NCBI RefSeq assembly: GCF_027947575.1
Contig: NZ_CP116256.1
Coordinates: forward strand, 8,060,001-8,124,000
Direction: 5' to 3'
Length of the DNA: 64,000 nucleotides
Source of the DNA: Streptomyces rubrogriseus
GTDB lineage: Bacteria > Actinomycetota > Actinomycetes > Streptomycetales > Streptomycetaceae
Shown: positions 10,015 through 19,493 of the stretch, one piece after another
How positions within the stretch are numbered: position 1 is the first letter of the stretch
How the letters are laid out: every line of letters begins with the position of its first letter
Translations under genes and position numbers: made by a program
Notes under the pieces: generated by a model
What the model was told of the DNA's origin: nothing
Databases searched by the model: none
What the model saw: the letters and a program-made list of their open reading frames with translations, nothing else

Positions 10015-10467
10015 ATGGCCGAACAGTTCGTCGGCTCCGGCTGGTCGTTCCCGCTGCGGATCGGGCCCACCGGCGGGATCGCCCTCGTCAGCGGCGAGCA
10101 GGAGGTGGAGGAGGCCATGCGGCTCATCCTCGCCACCGCGCCCGGAGAGCGGCCGATGCGCCCCGAGTTCGGCTGCGCCATCCACGACCTCGTCTTCGCC
10201 CCCGTCAACGAGCAGACGGCGGGCCGCATCCAGCACGAGGTCTATGTCACCCTGGACCGCTGGGAACCACGCATCGAGGTCCACGACGTCGACGTCACCA
10301 CCGGTGAGGAGCAGAACGTCCTCTTCATCGACGTCCGTTACTCGATCCGCGGCACCAACAACCCGCGCAGCCTCGTGTTCCCGTTCTACGTCATCCCCTC
10401 CCACGACGAGCCCGACCTCCCCGACGCTCCGGCCGGTCTCCCGGGCTCTCCCGAAAGCGACCGCTGA
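10015..10467 (+). CDS. cis9: Baseplate wedge protein, gp25 family
   Basis: 150 aa with the gp25/GPW lysozyme-like wedge signature: GSGWSFPLRIGPTGGIALV, EAMRLILATAPGERPMRPEFG and the TVxxW-type DRWEPRIEV strand. It nucleates the sheath at the baseplate in contractile tails. A GAGGAAGG ribosome site precedes the ATG. It ends coupled to the baseplate J gene (TGATG). About 20 extra Pro/Glu residues form the tail after FPFYVIP. No PAAR-type tip gene lies between it and the spike, where many clusters have one. Confidence 0.94.
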   Translation: MAEQFVGSGWSFPLRIGPTGGIALVSGEQEVEEAMRLILATAPGERPMRPEFGCAIHDLVFAPVNEQTAGRIQHEVYVTLDRWEPRIEVHDVDVTTGEEQNVLFIDVRYSIRGTNNPRSLVFPFYVIPSHDEPDLPDAPAGLPGSPESDR

Positions 10468-12425
10468 TGCCCCTGCCCTCTCCCAACCTCGACGACCGCC
10501 GCTTCCAGCAGTTCGTCGACGATGCCAAGCGCTACATCCAGCAGCGTGCGCCGGAGTGGACCGACCACAACGTCTCGGACCCCGGTGTCACGCTCGTCGA
10601 GACGGTGGCCCACATGGCCGACCAGATCGTCTACCGGCTCAACCGGGTCCCGGACAAGAACCACCTTGCCTTCCTGGACCTGGTCGGCATCACGCTCTTC
10701 CCGCCGTCGGCCGCGCGCACGGACGTCACCTTCTGGCTCTCCGCGCCGCAGGAGGACGCGATCCTCGTCCCGGTCGGCACCGAGGTCGCCACCCTGCGCA
10801 CCGAACGCGACGAGGCCGTCGTGTTCGCCACCGAGCAGGACCTGCGCATCGTCCCGTGCACGATGAGCCGCCTGGTGACCCAGGTCAGCGGCGAGGCCGT
10901 CAGCGACCGCACCACGGACCTCGCCGAGAGCAAGGACGTGCTGTGCTTCGCCGAGGCACCGGGCCCCGGCGACTGCATGCTCATCGGCCTCAGCGCCGCC
11001 GTCCCGGACTGCGCGCTCGCCCTCGAACTCGACAGCCGCGTCGACGGCGTCGGTGTCGACCCCCGCCAGCCGCCGCTGGTGTGGGAGGCCTGGACCGAGG
11101 ACGGCTGGCAGTCCTGCGAGGTCGACCGCGACGGCACCGGCGGTCTCAACCGGCCCGGCGACGTCGTGCTGCACATACCCGGCGGTCACGTCCTGTCCCG
11201 CAACGGCGGCCACGAGGCCGGCTGGATCCGCTGCCGGGTCACCGAACCGCTCAGCGGCCAGCCCTTCTACACCACCTCGCCGACCATCCGTTCCGCCGAG
11301 GCCTACACGATCGGCGGCACCACCGGCTCCGTCCACGCCGAGACCATCCTCGACGAGCCCCTCGGCGAGTCCACCGGCCTGCCCGGCCAGCGGCTGCGGC
11401 TCGAGCACGCCCCCGTCGTCGCCGGCGAACCGTCCGTCCTGCTCCAGACCGCCGCCGACGACGGCTGGCAGGACTGGCGGGTGGTGCCGCACTTCTCCGG
11501 CTCCCACCCGGACGACCACCACATCACCGTCGACGCCACCACCGGCGAGATCGCCTTCGGCCCCGCCGTCCGCGAGGCCGACGGCACCCTGCGCCAGTAC
11601 GGCGCCGTCCCGCCCAAGGGCGCCGTCATCCGCGCCCGCCGCTACCGCACCGGCGGGGGCCGGGCGGGCAACGTGGCCCGCGGCGCCGTACAGGTGCTGC
11701 GCACCTCCATCCCGTACGTCTCCGAGGTCGTCAACCGCGAGGCCGCGCTCGGCGGCGTCGACGGCGAGACCATCGAGGAGGCCAAGCTGCGGGCGCCCAT
11801 CACCCTGCGCGCCCAGGAACGCGCCGTCACGCTGCGCGACTACGAGGAACTCGCCCGCCGCGCCGCCCCCGAGACCGCCCGCATCACCTGCCTGGAGGGC
11901 GCGGAGAACGAGTACGGCGCCCACGCCGTCCGCGTCCTCGTCGTCCCCCAGGCCGTCCCGGACCCCGGCGGGCGCCTGCGCTTCGAGCAACTCGTCCCCG
12001 GTGACGCCCTGCTGAACCGCATCACCCGCCACCTCGACGAACGCCGACTGATCGGCACCCGGCTCGCCGTCGGCCCGCCCTACTACCAGGGCGTCACCGT
12101 CGTCGCCACCGTCCACGCCTTCCGCGACGTCGACGCCGACCGCGTGCGCCGGCAGACTCACGACGCCCTCTACCGCCACCTCGACCCGCTCACCGGCGGC
12201 TCCGACGGCAAGGGCTGGCCGTTCGGACGTCCCGTGCAGACCGGTGAGCTGTTCGCCGTCCTCCAGCGCGTGCCCGGCGTCGAACTCGTCGACGAGGTCG
12301 TCCTGCACCCGGCCGACCCCCTCACCGGCAAGCGCGGCGACCCCACCAACCGCATCGACCTCGACGCACCCGCCCTGGTCTTCTCCTACGACCACCGGGT
12401 CCGCGTGATCGGGGACAGCGCGTGA
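10467..12425 (+). CDS. cis11: Baseplate J-like wedge protein
   Basis: 652 aa, gp6/baseplate J family. It opens with the usual eCIS start, MPLPSPNLDDRRFQQFVDDA and ERRAPEWTDHNVSDPGVTLVE-like text (TDHNVSDPGVTL seen). The middle has GEIAFGPAVREADGTLRQYG and PPKGAVIRARRYRTGGG, and the C-terminal part has LRAQERAVTLRDYEELARRA, the conserved J-domain helix. With the next protein it builds the wedges that ring the hub and transmit the firing signal. Length is normal for actinobacterial Cis11. Overlaps at both ends indicate one translationally coupled operon. Confidence 0.95.
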   Translation: MPLPSPNLDDRRFQQFVDDAKRYIQQRAPEWTDHNVSDPGVTLVETVAHMADQIVYRLNRVPDKNHLAFLDLVGITLFPPSAARTDVTFWLSAPQEDAILVPVGTEVATLRTERDEAVVFATEQDLRIVPCTMSRLVTQVSGEAVSDRTTDLAESKDVLCFAEAPGPGDCMLIGLSAAVPDCALALELDSRVDGVGVDPRQPPLVWEAWTEDGWQSCEVDRDGTGGLNRPGDVVLHIPGGHVLSRNGGHEAGWIRCRVTEPLSGQPFYTTSPTIRSAEAYTIGGTTGSVHAETILDEPLGESTGLPGQRLRLEHAPVVAGEPSVLLQTAADDGWQDWRVVPHFSGSHPDDHHITVDATTGEIAFGPAVREADGTLRQYGAVPPKGAVIRARRYRTGGGRAGNVARGAVQVLRTSIPYVSEVVNREAALGGVDGETIEEAKLRAPITLRAQERAVTLRDYEELARRAAPETARITCLEGAENEYGAHAVRVLVVPQAVPDPGGRLRFEQLVPGDALLNRITRHLDERRLIGTRLAVGPPYYQGVTVVATVHAFRDVDADRVRRQTHDALYRHLDPLTGGSDGKGWPFGRPVQTGELFAVLQRVPGVELVDEVVLHPADPLTGKRGDPTNRIDLDAPALVFSYDHRVRVIGDSA

Positions 12426-12994
12426 ATCCCGCCTCGCAACGGGGCTCCGTCGACGGTCTCGGCTCGTCGCTGCCCATCGCGTCGATGCTGCCGGCCGTCT
12501 TCGCCGACGACGACCTCGCGCTGCGCTTCGTCGCCGGGCTCGACGACGTCCTCGCACCCATCCTGAACGTCCTGGACTGCCTGGACACCTACTTCGACCC
12601 CGCCCTCACCCCGGCGGACTTCGCGCAGTGGCTCGGCACCTGGGTCGGCGCGGAGACCGACGGCACCGAGGCCGAGCCGATGCTGCGCGCCGCCGTCGCC
12701 GCCGCCGCCCGGCTGCACCGCGTACGCGGCACGCTGCAGGGCCTGTCCGAGACCGTCCGGCTCGCCTTCGGTGTCGCGCCGGAGATCACCGAGAGCGGCG
12801 GCGCCGCCTGGAACGCCCGGCCGCTCGGCCCGTTCCCCGGCCGCCCCCGCCCGCAGCTGCACGTCGCCCTCCGGCTGCCCGAACCCAGGCCCGTCGACGT
12901 CCACCGGCTGGACGCCCTCGTCGCCGCCGCCCGCCCCGCCCACATGCCCTACACGGTCGAAGTGACCGCCTCCGAAAGGACCCCGGAGAGATGA
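12422..12994 (+). CDS. cis12: Phage tail protein I-like baseplate protein
   Basis: 190 aa from a GTG overlapping the preceding TGA (GTGA). It has the gpI-type fold text SSLPIASMLPAVFADDDLA, LDCLDTYFDPALTPADFAQWL and RVRGTLQGLSETVRLAFGV. The partner of baseplate J in wedge assembly (T4 gp7-like role). It ends in ATGA overlapping the next gene, which fixes that gene's start at 12991. It is shorter than many Cis12 proteins and has no tail-fibre-like extension; no fibre gene is visible in the window. Confidence 0.9.
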   Translation: MNPASQRGSVDGLGSSLPIASMLPAVFADDDLALRFVAGLDDVLAPILNVLDCLDTYFDPALTPADFAQWLGTWVGAETDGTEAEPMLRAAVAAAARLHRVRGTLQGLSETVRLAFGVAPEITESGGAAWNARPLGPFPGRPRPQLHVALRLPEPRPVDVHRLDALVAAARPAHMPYTVEVTASERTPER

Positions 12995-14395
12995 CCACGC
13001 AGAACTGCGCCGAGTGCGGAACCCCCGCGGAACCGGGCCAGTCCTTCTGCGACGCGTGCGGCGCCGTACTCAGCTGGGACCAGGCCGGTGCCGCCCGCAC
13101 CGCGCGGCCCGCCGCCGCCACGTCCGACCAGCGCCCCGGCTTCGACGCCTTCGCGGACGCGGGCGTGCCCCCGCCCGCACCGGCCGCCCGGCCGCGGCAC
13201 CCGCCGCCGAACCGGCCGGCGCCATCGGGGAGAACCCGACGCTGCCCCAGCCGCGCCGTCCGGCCGGAGACGCCGGCGCCCCGGCCGGAGACGCCGCGGA
13301 CAGCACCGGGGACACGCCCGGCGCGGGGAACGCCCCGGGCGCCGCCGCCCACGGCGCGGGAGCTGCCGCGGGCCCGGACGCCGCTCCGGGAGCCGCCGCC
13401 CGCCCGGCGCCCGGCACCGACGAGACCGCCCCGACCGCCCCGGTGCCCTCCGCCGCCGCCTCCGCGCCCGCCCCGAACGCGCTCACCGACACCATGTCCG
13501 ACCGGGCCCGCTCGCTCCTCGTCCCGGTCGCCGACCCCGAGGCTCCCGCCCCGGCGGCGCCCCCGCCGTCGCGCCCGTGCTGCCCGGCCGCCCCGACGCG
13601 GACCGGCCGCAGGTCCGCGCCCCCGGCCACCAGCCGGACATCGCCAACGGCCCGCCCTGCCCGTGGTGCTCCACCCCCAACCGCCCCGACCGCCACTACT
13701 GCGCCCGCTGCGCCATGCCCCTGGTCGCGAGCGGCGACCAGGCCTCCCTGCGGGCCCCCTGGTGGCGTCGGCTCTTCGGCGGACGGCGTCAGGAGACCCC
13801 GTGGGCCGGCGACCGTCCGCGCCTGCGCCGCGTCTTCGACCGCATCGGCACCTGGATCACCGTCGCCGTCGTGGCCACCCTGGCCGTCCTCGGCTTCATG
13901 TACATCCCCGACGGCGTCCAGAACACCCGCGACCACTTCGCCAAGCGCGCCCCCGTCTCCCCGGACGGCATCAAGGCCTCGCGCTCCTTCCCCGGCCACA
14001 ATCCCGAGCTGCTCATCGACAAGCTCAGCAACACCTGGTGGGGGCCGGGCATCACGGAGTCCGGCCAGGGCCAGTGGGTCGAGGCGAGCTTCACCGAGCC
14101 GACCCGGCTGCTCGACGTGATCATCACCCCCGGTGTCTCCACCCGCGCCGACAAGCTGCGGGAGTCGGCCCTGCCGCACCGGGTCAAGGCGACGATCACC
14201 ATGAAGGACGGGTCGGTCAAGACCCGCGACCTCACCCTGGACCAGGGCGCCGGCGGCCAGCGACGCCCGTTCCGCGTCGGCGAGGTCACCAAGGTCCGCT
14301 TCACCATCGAGTCCGCCCACGCGGCGTCCGCCAAGAAGCAGGTGGCCATCTCCGAGATCGAGTTCTTCGGCCCCTCCAGCGCCAACCCCTCCTGA
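12991..14395 (+). CDS. cisA: CisA-like membrane protein with zinc ribbons and glycan-binding-type C-terminus (two apparent -1 frameshifts)
   Basis: About 468 aa once two missing bases (near 13190 and in the C run 13560-13564) are restored. Order: N-terminal zinc ribbon (CAECGTP...CDACG); a long Ala/Pro linker; a second ribbon (CPWCSTP...CARC); a basic stretch WWRRLFGGRR; one membrane helix ITVAVVATLAVLGFMYI; then a discoidin/NADase-type glycan-binding-like domain (LLIDKLSNTWWGPGITESG to ISEIEFFGP). Positive charges before the helix predict N-inside topology, with the last domain outside. As the last CIS gene it matches the position of CisA, the S. coelicolor membrane protein reported to be needed for membrane-associated CIS firing and cell death. 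The ortholog call rests on position and architecture recalled from the literature. Confidence 0.75.
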
Positions 14396-14403
14396 CCCCG
14401 CCC

Positions 14404-14444
14404 GGGGCCCCGCCGCCGCACGCCGGCCGAACCGGCGGGGCCCC
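14404..14444 (+). terminator. Intrinsic terminator after the CIS operon
   Basis: Perfect 12-bp inverted arms GGGGCCCCGCCG and CGGCGGGGCCCC around a 17-base loop, 9 bases after the cisA-like stop. No T-run follows, as is usual in Streptomyces. Confidence 0.7.
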
Positions 14445-14525
14445 GCGCAAACCCGGCGGCGGCCGCGCCCCACCCGAACGGACGCCACACCATGCGCCCC
14501 CTCCGGGCCACCGGAGGCTGAGGCC

Positions 14526-16187
14526 ATGCCCACAGCACGAGCGATATCCACCGCCGTCCTGCTGTCCACGGCCACCCTGCTCGCCTCCTCCCTGACGGCC
14601 TGCGCGCCCACGGACCGGGACGGCGACCGGCAAGGCGACACCGGCGGCACCACCACCGACGCACAAGCCCTGAACGACCTCCGCGCCCAGACCCCGCACT
14701 GGCGGGACTGCCCCGCCCCGGCCCCGATCCAGGGCGGCGGCGAAGCCCCCGGCGCGCTCCCCGACGGCACCCCGTGGCAATGCGCCACCCTGCGCACGCC
14801 GTTGGACTGGAAGAACCCCTCCGGCAAGACCATGGACCTCGCACTCGTCCGGGCCCGCACCAGCGGCACCCCGGACGACCGGATCGGCTCCCTGCTCTTC
14901 AACTTCGGCGGCCCCGGCGGCTCCGGCGTCACCACCCTTCCCGGCCTGGCCGCCGACTACGAGAAACTCCGCACCCGCTACGACCTCGTCAGCTTCGACC
15001 CGCGCGGCGTCGGCAACAGCGGCGGCGTGCGCTGCCCGGACGCCGGCCTCCCCGACGAGGACGAGATCGACAACATCCCCGACGACGGGGGCGACGAGAC
15101 CAACGCGCTCGTCCGCTTCAACCGGGAGACCGCGGCCGCCTGCGAGAAGCACTCCGGCGACGTCCTCCCCTACGTCGGCACCACCCAGGCAGCCCGGGAC
15201 ATGGACCTGATGCGCCAGGTCCTCGGCGACGAGAAGCTGCACTACCTCGGCATCTCCTACGGCACCGAACTCGGCGGCGTCTACGCGCACTTGTTCCCGG
15301 AGCGCGTCGGCCGCGCCGTACTCGACGGTGTCGTCGACCCGACCCACGACATGATGGAGGAGGCCCTCGCCCAGGCCGGCGGTTTCCAGCTCGCCTTCGA
15401 GCACTTCGCCGCCTGGTGCGCCCGGCAGGGCTGCACGCTGGGCGAGGACGCCGAGGACATCGTGGACCTCGTCGTCGGCCTCGAGGCGGCCCTGGACGAC
15501 ACGCCCCTGCCCACCCCGGACGACGGCGAACTCGACGGCGACGCCCTCGTCGCGGCCGTCACCGGCGCCCTCTACCGGCAGGACTACTGGCCCGCGCTCC
15601 GGGTCGGCCTGGAAGCCGCCGCCGACGACGACGGCGACGTCCTGCACGACCTCGCCGAAGCCCTCGGCCAGCACGGCACCGGCGGCGACACGGACGACGG
15701 CACAGCCGACGGCACGACCGACGGCACGACCGACGAGGAAAGCAACGAGGACGACGCCTTCCGGGCCATCACCTGCGACGACTCCAGCAGCCGCTACACG
15801 GTCGCGGACGTCCTGTCCCGCCTGCCGGACTTCCTCGAGGCCTCCCCGCTCTTCGGCCCCGGCCTCGCCTGGGGCACCCTGTCCTGCGACGGCTGGCCGG
15901 TCCCCGGAGCGGCCCGGCACCCCGAGGTCGGCGCCCCGGGCGCGCCCCCGGTCCTCCTCGTCGGCAACACCGGCGACCCCGCCACCCCCTACGAGGGCGC
16001 CGCCCGCATGGCCCGGCGCCTCGGCGAGAAGGTGGGCATCGAGCTGACGTACCGGGGCGAGGGCCACGGCGCCTACGACAGCGGCAACACCTGCGTCCGG
16101 AACGCCGTCGACGCCTACCTGCTGAACGGCACCCTCCCGAAGCCCGGCACGGTCTGCGAGGCCGAACCCCTGCCCGAGGGCAAGTAG
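14526..16187 (+). CDS. Secreted lipoprotein tripeptidyl aminopeptidase (alpha/beta hydrolase, S33 family)
   Basis: 553 aa. A lipoprotein signal ends in LTAC (Cys about residue 26). The alpha/beta hydrolase fold shows FNFGGPGGSG (oxyanion region), SFDPRGVGNS, nucleophile Ser in GISYGTE, acid in GNTGDPATPY and His in GEGHGAYDSG, with a TAP-type C-terminal domain. The family (SlpD/E, Tap) removes tripeptides from secreted protein N-termini. Residues about 390-412 are an Asp/Thr/Gly-rich insert encoded by short GACGGCAC repeats, probably a disordered loop. It lies between two terminators and is probably monocistronic. Confidence 0.88.
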   Translation: MPTARAISTAVLLSTATLLASSLTACAPTDRDGDRQGDTGGTTTDAQALNDLRAQTPHWRDCPAPAPIQGGGEAPGALPDGTPWQCATLRTPLDWKNPSGKTMDLALVRARTSGTPDDRIGSLLFNFGGPGGSGVTTLPGLAADYEKLRTRYDLVSFDPRGVGNSGGVRCPDAGLPDEDEIDNIPDDGGDETNALVRFNRETAAACEKHSGDVLPYVGTTQAARDMDLMRQVLGDEKLHYLGISYGTELGGVYAHLFPERVGRAVLDGVVDPTHDMMEEALAQAGGFQLAFEHFAAWCARQGCTLGEDAEDIVDLVVGLEAALDDTPLPTPDDGELDGDALVAAVTGALYRQDYWPALRVGLEAAADDDGDVLHDLAEALGQHGTGGDTDDGTADGTTDGTTDEESNEDDAFRAITCDDSSSRYTVADVLSRLPDFLEASPLFGPGLAWGTLSCDGWPVPGAARHPEVGAPGAPPVLLVGNTGDPATPYEGAARMARRLGEKVGIELTYRGEGHGAYDSGNTCVRNAVDAYLLNGTLPKPGTVCEAEPLPEGK

Positions 16188-16201
16188 CACCCCGGACCAA
16201 C

Positions 16202-16240
16202 GCCGACGCCCCCGCGATCCAGGATCGCGGGGGCGTCGGC
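16202..16240. terminator. Strong bidirectional hairpin between peptidase gene and tRNA-Thr
   Basis: 19-bp perfect arms beginning GCCGACGCCCCCGCG with a single-base loop, 14 bases after the peptidase stop and just beyond the tRNA 3' end on the other strand, so it can serve both. Confidence 0.8.
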
Positions 16241-16253
16241 GTGCCGGCTGCGG

Positions 16254-16327
16254 AGCCCCCTGTCGGATTCGAACCGACGACCTTCGCTTTACAAGAGCGG
16301 CGCTCTGACCAGCTGAGCTAAGGAGGC
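16254..16327 (-). tRNA. tRNA-Thr (anticodon TGT)
   Basis: On the minus strand it reads GCCTCCTTAGCTCAGCTGGT, anticodon stem-loop GCTCTTGTAAAGC with anticodon TGT, then GGTTCGAATCC in the T arm and the closing AGGGGGC acceptor strand plus T discriminator. All four stems form. CCA is not encoded. Confidence 0.93.
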
Positions 16328-16546
16328 ACGCGCGCGTCGGGCGCGCGCAGGCTGCTCCACTGTACACAGAGCCGGTGAACGATGTGATTCGAAAATTTCG
16401 GCGGAATTCACAGACTCCCAGCTACTGACAGATCAGGTGAACGCCGGGTACCGTCCTGCTCAGCTTCACCCGTGTGGACTACACCACCACCTTCCTACAA
16501 CGGATCGTCCGGCACGTTCCTGCCGGTAGAAGGGGGCCCTTTCACC

Positions 16547-17683
<1,137 letters not shown>

Positions 17684-17720
17684 GAAACCACGCGACCGGG
17701 TGATTTCACCCGCGTTGACG

Positions 17721-17755
17721 AAAAGAGCCCCGCGGCCTGCTGCGGGGCTCTTTTC
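17721..17755 (+). terminator. Intrinsic terminator after msiK
   Basis: Arms AAAAGAGCCCCGC and GCGGGGCTCTTTT around a short loop, with T-rich 3' side; a textbook rho-independent terminator. Confidence 0.88.
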
Positions 17756-17893
17756 GTTGTCGACAAATACCCCGGCACAACGGACGTTTCGACCGGTGTT
17801 CGTCAATCCCCTATCCCGTTCACGGCCACTCTTCATCCCCCGATAGGGTGACTAAATGTCGCCAAATCATTACCGGGCGCTACCCTCACTCGC

Positions 17894-18361
17894 GTGAAGC
17901 ACTCCGTGAAGCACTCCACCACCCGACAGACGCGACGCGGCCGGGGCCCCGCCCGCCGGATCGGCCGCTCTCTCGCCTTCGTCCTGCCCGTCGTCCTGGT
18001 GCTCTCCGGGACTCTCGCGGTCACCCGCGTCAACTGGTCCGGGGATCCCTCGGACTCGGTGCTCGCCGCGTCCGAGGCCACCTCGCCGAAGGCCTCCTCC
18101 GCCCGCGCCGCCCGCGCCCCGCACGAGGTGCTGCGCGACCGGCTGCTGACCGAGTTGCAGGAGGAGGACCCGGGCGTCGCACTGACCCACCTCCAGCAGG
18201 CGGTGAACGAGCGCCCGTCGCTGGCCGACCACTGCGCGACCATCGCCCGCGCGCTGGGCCGCGCCGCGGTGAAGGTCTACGGCCCGACGCGCGCCCAGTC
18301 CTACGCCCGTCCCGTCTGCGACACCGCCTTCGCCTCGGGCGTCCTGGCAGCGCACAGCTAG
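17894..18361 (+). CDS. Small membrane-anchored protein of unknown function
   Basis: 155 aa from a GTG preceded 7 bases upstream by TACCCT, which suggests a leaderless transcript. A basic N-terminus (RQTRRGRGPARRIGR) leads into one hydrophobic segment LAFVLPVVLVLSGTLAV, then an outside domain with an Ala/Ser linker and a helical C-terminus containing two Cys (DHCATIAR and RPVCDTAF) that could form a disulfide. I do not recognise a family with known function. Its stop TAG is part of a CTAG that is duplicated on both sides of the inverted-repeat element that follows. Confidence 0.8.
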   Translation: MKHSVKHSTTRQTRRGRGPARRIGRSLAFVLPVVLVLSGTLAVTRVNWSGDPSDSVLAASEATSPKASSARAARAPHEVLRDRLLTELQEEDPGVALTHLQQAVNERPSLADHCATIARALGRAAVKVYGPTRAQSYARPVCDTAFASGVLAAHS

Positions 18362-18447
18362 GGGGGTGTCGTTTGGATCAGGCCGGCCGCGGCCCACGGT
18401 GCCTTGTGCCAGACCCCGCGACCCCGGCAAGATCCAAACGACGCCCC
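18362..18447. mobile_element. 86-bp inverted-repeat (MITE-like) element with CTAG target duplication
   Basis: Ends are inverted repeats, GGGGGTGTCGTTTGGATC on the left and the complement of GATCCAAACGACGCCCC on the right (one base of slippage). CTAG occurs at 18358-18361 and again at 18448-18451 and reads as a 4-bp target-site duplication, as for IS5-type insertion. The 50-bp core encodes nothing. The ends look like terminal repeats of Streptomyces IS elements, so it is probably a non-autonomous derivative. Confidence 0.7.
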
Positions 18448-18492
18448 CTAGCACCCTCCGGAGGCGGGTGGGGCGCCGCGTACAGTTCGGGC

Positions 18493-19230
18493 ATGACCGA
18501 TCCGAACGCCGCGTCCCGCCGCCCCGTTCAAGCCGTCGTCCTGGCCGGCGGGCAGGGTTCCCGGCTGCGCCCCTACACCGACGACCGGCCCAAGCCGATG
18601 GTCGAGATCCCGGGCACCGGGACTCCGATCATCGGCCATCAGCTCGCCTGGCTCGCCGAGGAGGGCGTCACCGACGTCGTGGTCTCCTGCGGTCATCTGG
18701 CCGAGGTGCTGCAGAAGTGGCTGGAGAGCGCCGACCTGCCGCTCTCCGTCACCACCGTCGTGGAGACCGAGCCGCTGGGCCGAGGCGGCGGCCTCAGGTA
18801 CGCCGCCGCCCACCTCCCGCACCCGGACCGGTCCTGGTACGCCACCAACGGCGACATCTGGACCCGTTTCTCGCTGCGCGACATGGCCGACTTCCACGCC
18901 GAGCGGGACGCCGTCGCGACCCTCGCCCTGGCCCGCCCGCGGCTGCCGTGGGGCGCCGTGCAGACGGACGGCTTCGGCCACATCACCGACTTCATCGAGG
19001 CGCCGCCGTCGACCTTCGAGATCAACGCGGGCGTGTACGTCTTCTCGCCGGAGTTCGCCACGATGCTCCCGGAGCGCGGCGACCACGAGCGCACCACCTT
19101 CCCCCGGCTGGCCCGCGAGAACCGCCTGGCCGGCTTCCCGATCCCGCAGGGCTCCTACTGGCGGGCGATCGACACCGCGAAGGACCTGACGGAGGCGGCC
19201 CGGGAACTGGCGGCCCTGTCCGGCCGCTGA
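18493..19230 (+). CDS. Sugar nucleotidyltransferase (NTP transferase family)
   Basis: 245 aa. It has the nucleotide-binding signature VVLAGGQGSRLRPYTDDRPKP, the VEIPG..PIIGHQL strand, an ETEPLGRGGGLRYA loop and the NGDIW metal/sugar loop in place of the usual NGDxL. The family transfers a nucleotidyl group onto sugar-1-phosphates for cell-surface glycan synthesis (glucose- or mannose-1-phosphate enzymes). The exact substrate cannot be read from sequence. ATG lies 7 bases after TACAGT, a leaderless-type arrangement. It begins 42 bases after the 18.4-kb inverted-repeat element, so that insertion sits next to its promoter. Confidence 0.88.
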   Translation: MTDPNAASRRPVQAVVLAGGQGSRLRPYTDDRPKPMVEIPGTGTPIIGHQLAWLAEEGVTDVVVSCGHLAEVLQKWLESADLPLSVTTVVETEPLGRGGGLRYAAAHLPHPDRSWYATNGDIWTRFSLRDMADFHAERDAVATLALARPRLPWGAVQTDGFGHITDFIEAPPSTFEINAGVYVFSPEFATMLPERGDHERTTFPRLARENRLAGFPIPQGSYWRAIDTAKDLTEAARELAALSGR

Positions 19231-19248
19231 CGGCCCCGGGCCCATCCC

Positions 19249-19296
19249 GTACGGCAGTGGGGCCCCGCACATCCCGTGCGGGGCCCACTGCCGTAC
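19249..19296. terminator. Long terminator hairpin
   Basis: Arms of about 21 bp, GTACGGCAGTGGG and CCCGCAC paired with their complements, with one bulged G and a 5-base loop; 18 bases past the nucleotidyltransferase stop. Confidence 0.82.
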
Positions 19297-19318
19297 ACGC
19301 GGAGCGTGCGCTGCCGCC

Positions 19319-19493
19319 AGGGCCTGTCTGACAATTCGCGTCGTCGCCCGAAGGGCGGCCGCGCGGCGTCAGGTGGGTGCTCTCGGTGCGCCGGCCCCAG
19401 ACCCGCGTACTGGCCGTACTCGGGTCTGGGGCCGGTGCGGCGAGAGTGCGTGCATGGCGTCGCGCGGCAGACGGCAATTGTCGGACAGGCCCT
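19319..19493. mobile_element. 175-bp MITE-like palindromic element, copy 1
   Basis: Terminal inverted repeats AGGGCCTGTCTGACAATT and its complement (one mismatch here). The interior is also largely self-complementary, with a core CCAGACCCG...CGGGTCTGG, so one strand could fold into a single long hairpin. A second copy of identical length at 56190-56364 differs at only four positions. The right end adjoins A at 19494, giving a TA step that forms the TAG stop of the minus-strand DoxX gene. No coding capacity, hence non-autonomous. Confidence 0.8.

Noticed and set aside
8040..10229. 729-codon minus-strand frame opposite the spike gene
   Set aside because: Antisense shadow; its translation is low-complexity Val/Asp/Gly without recognisable domains.
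10386..12557. 723-codon minus-strand frame opposite the baseplate J gene
   Set aside because: Antisense shadow of a conserved baseplate protein.
1..14395. Complete prophage
   Set aside because: Tail genes only: no capsid, portal, terminase, integrase or lysis genes. The gene set and CisA-like protein match a chromosomal contractile injection system.
14301..16367. 688-codon minus-strand frame opposite the peptidase gene
   Set aside because: It even runs through the tRNA-Thr gene; no coding support.
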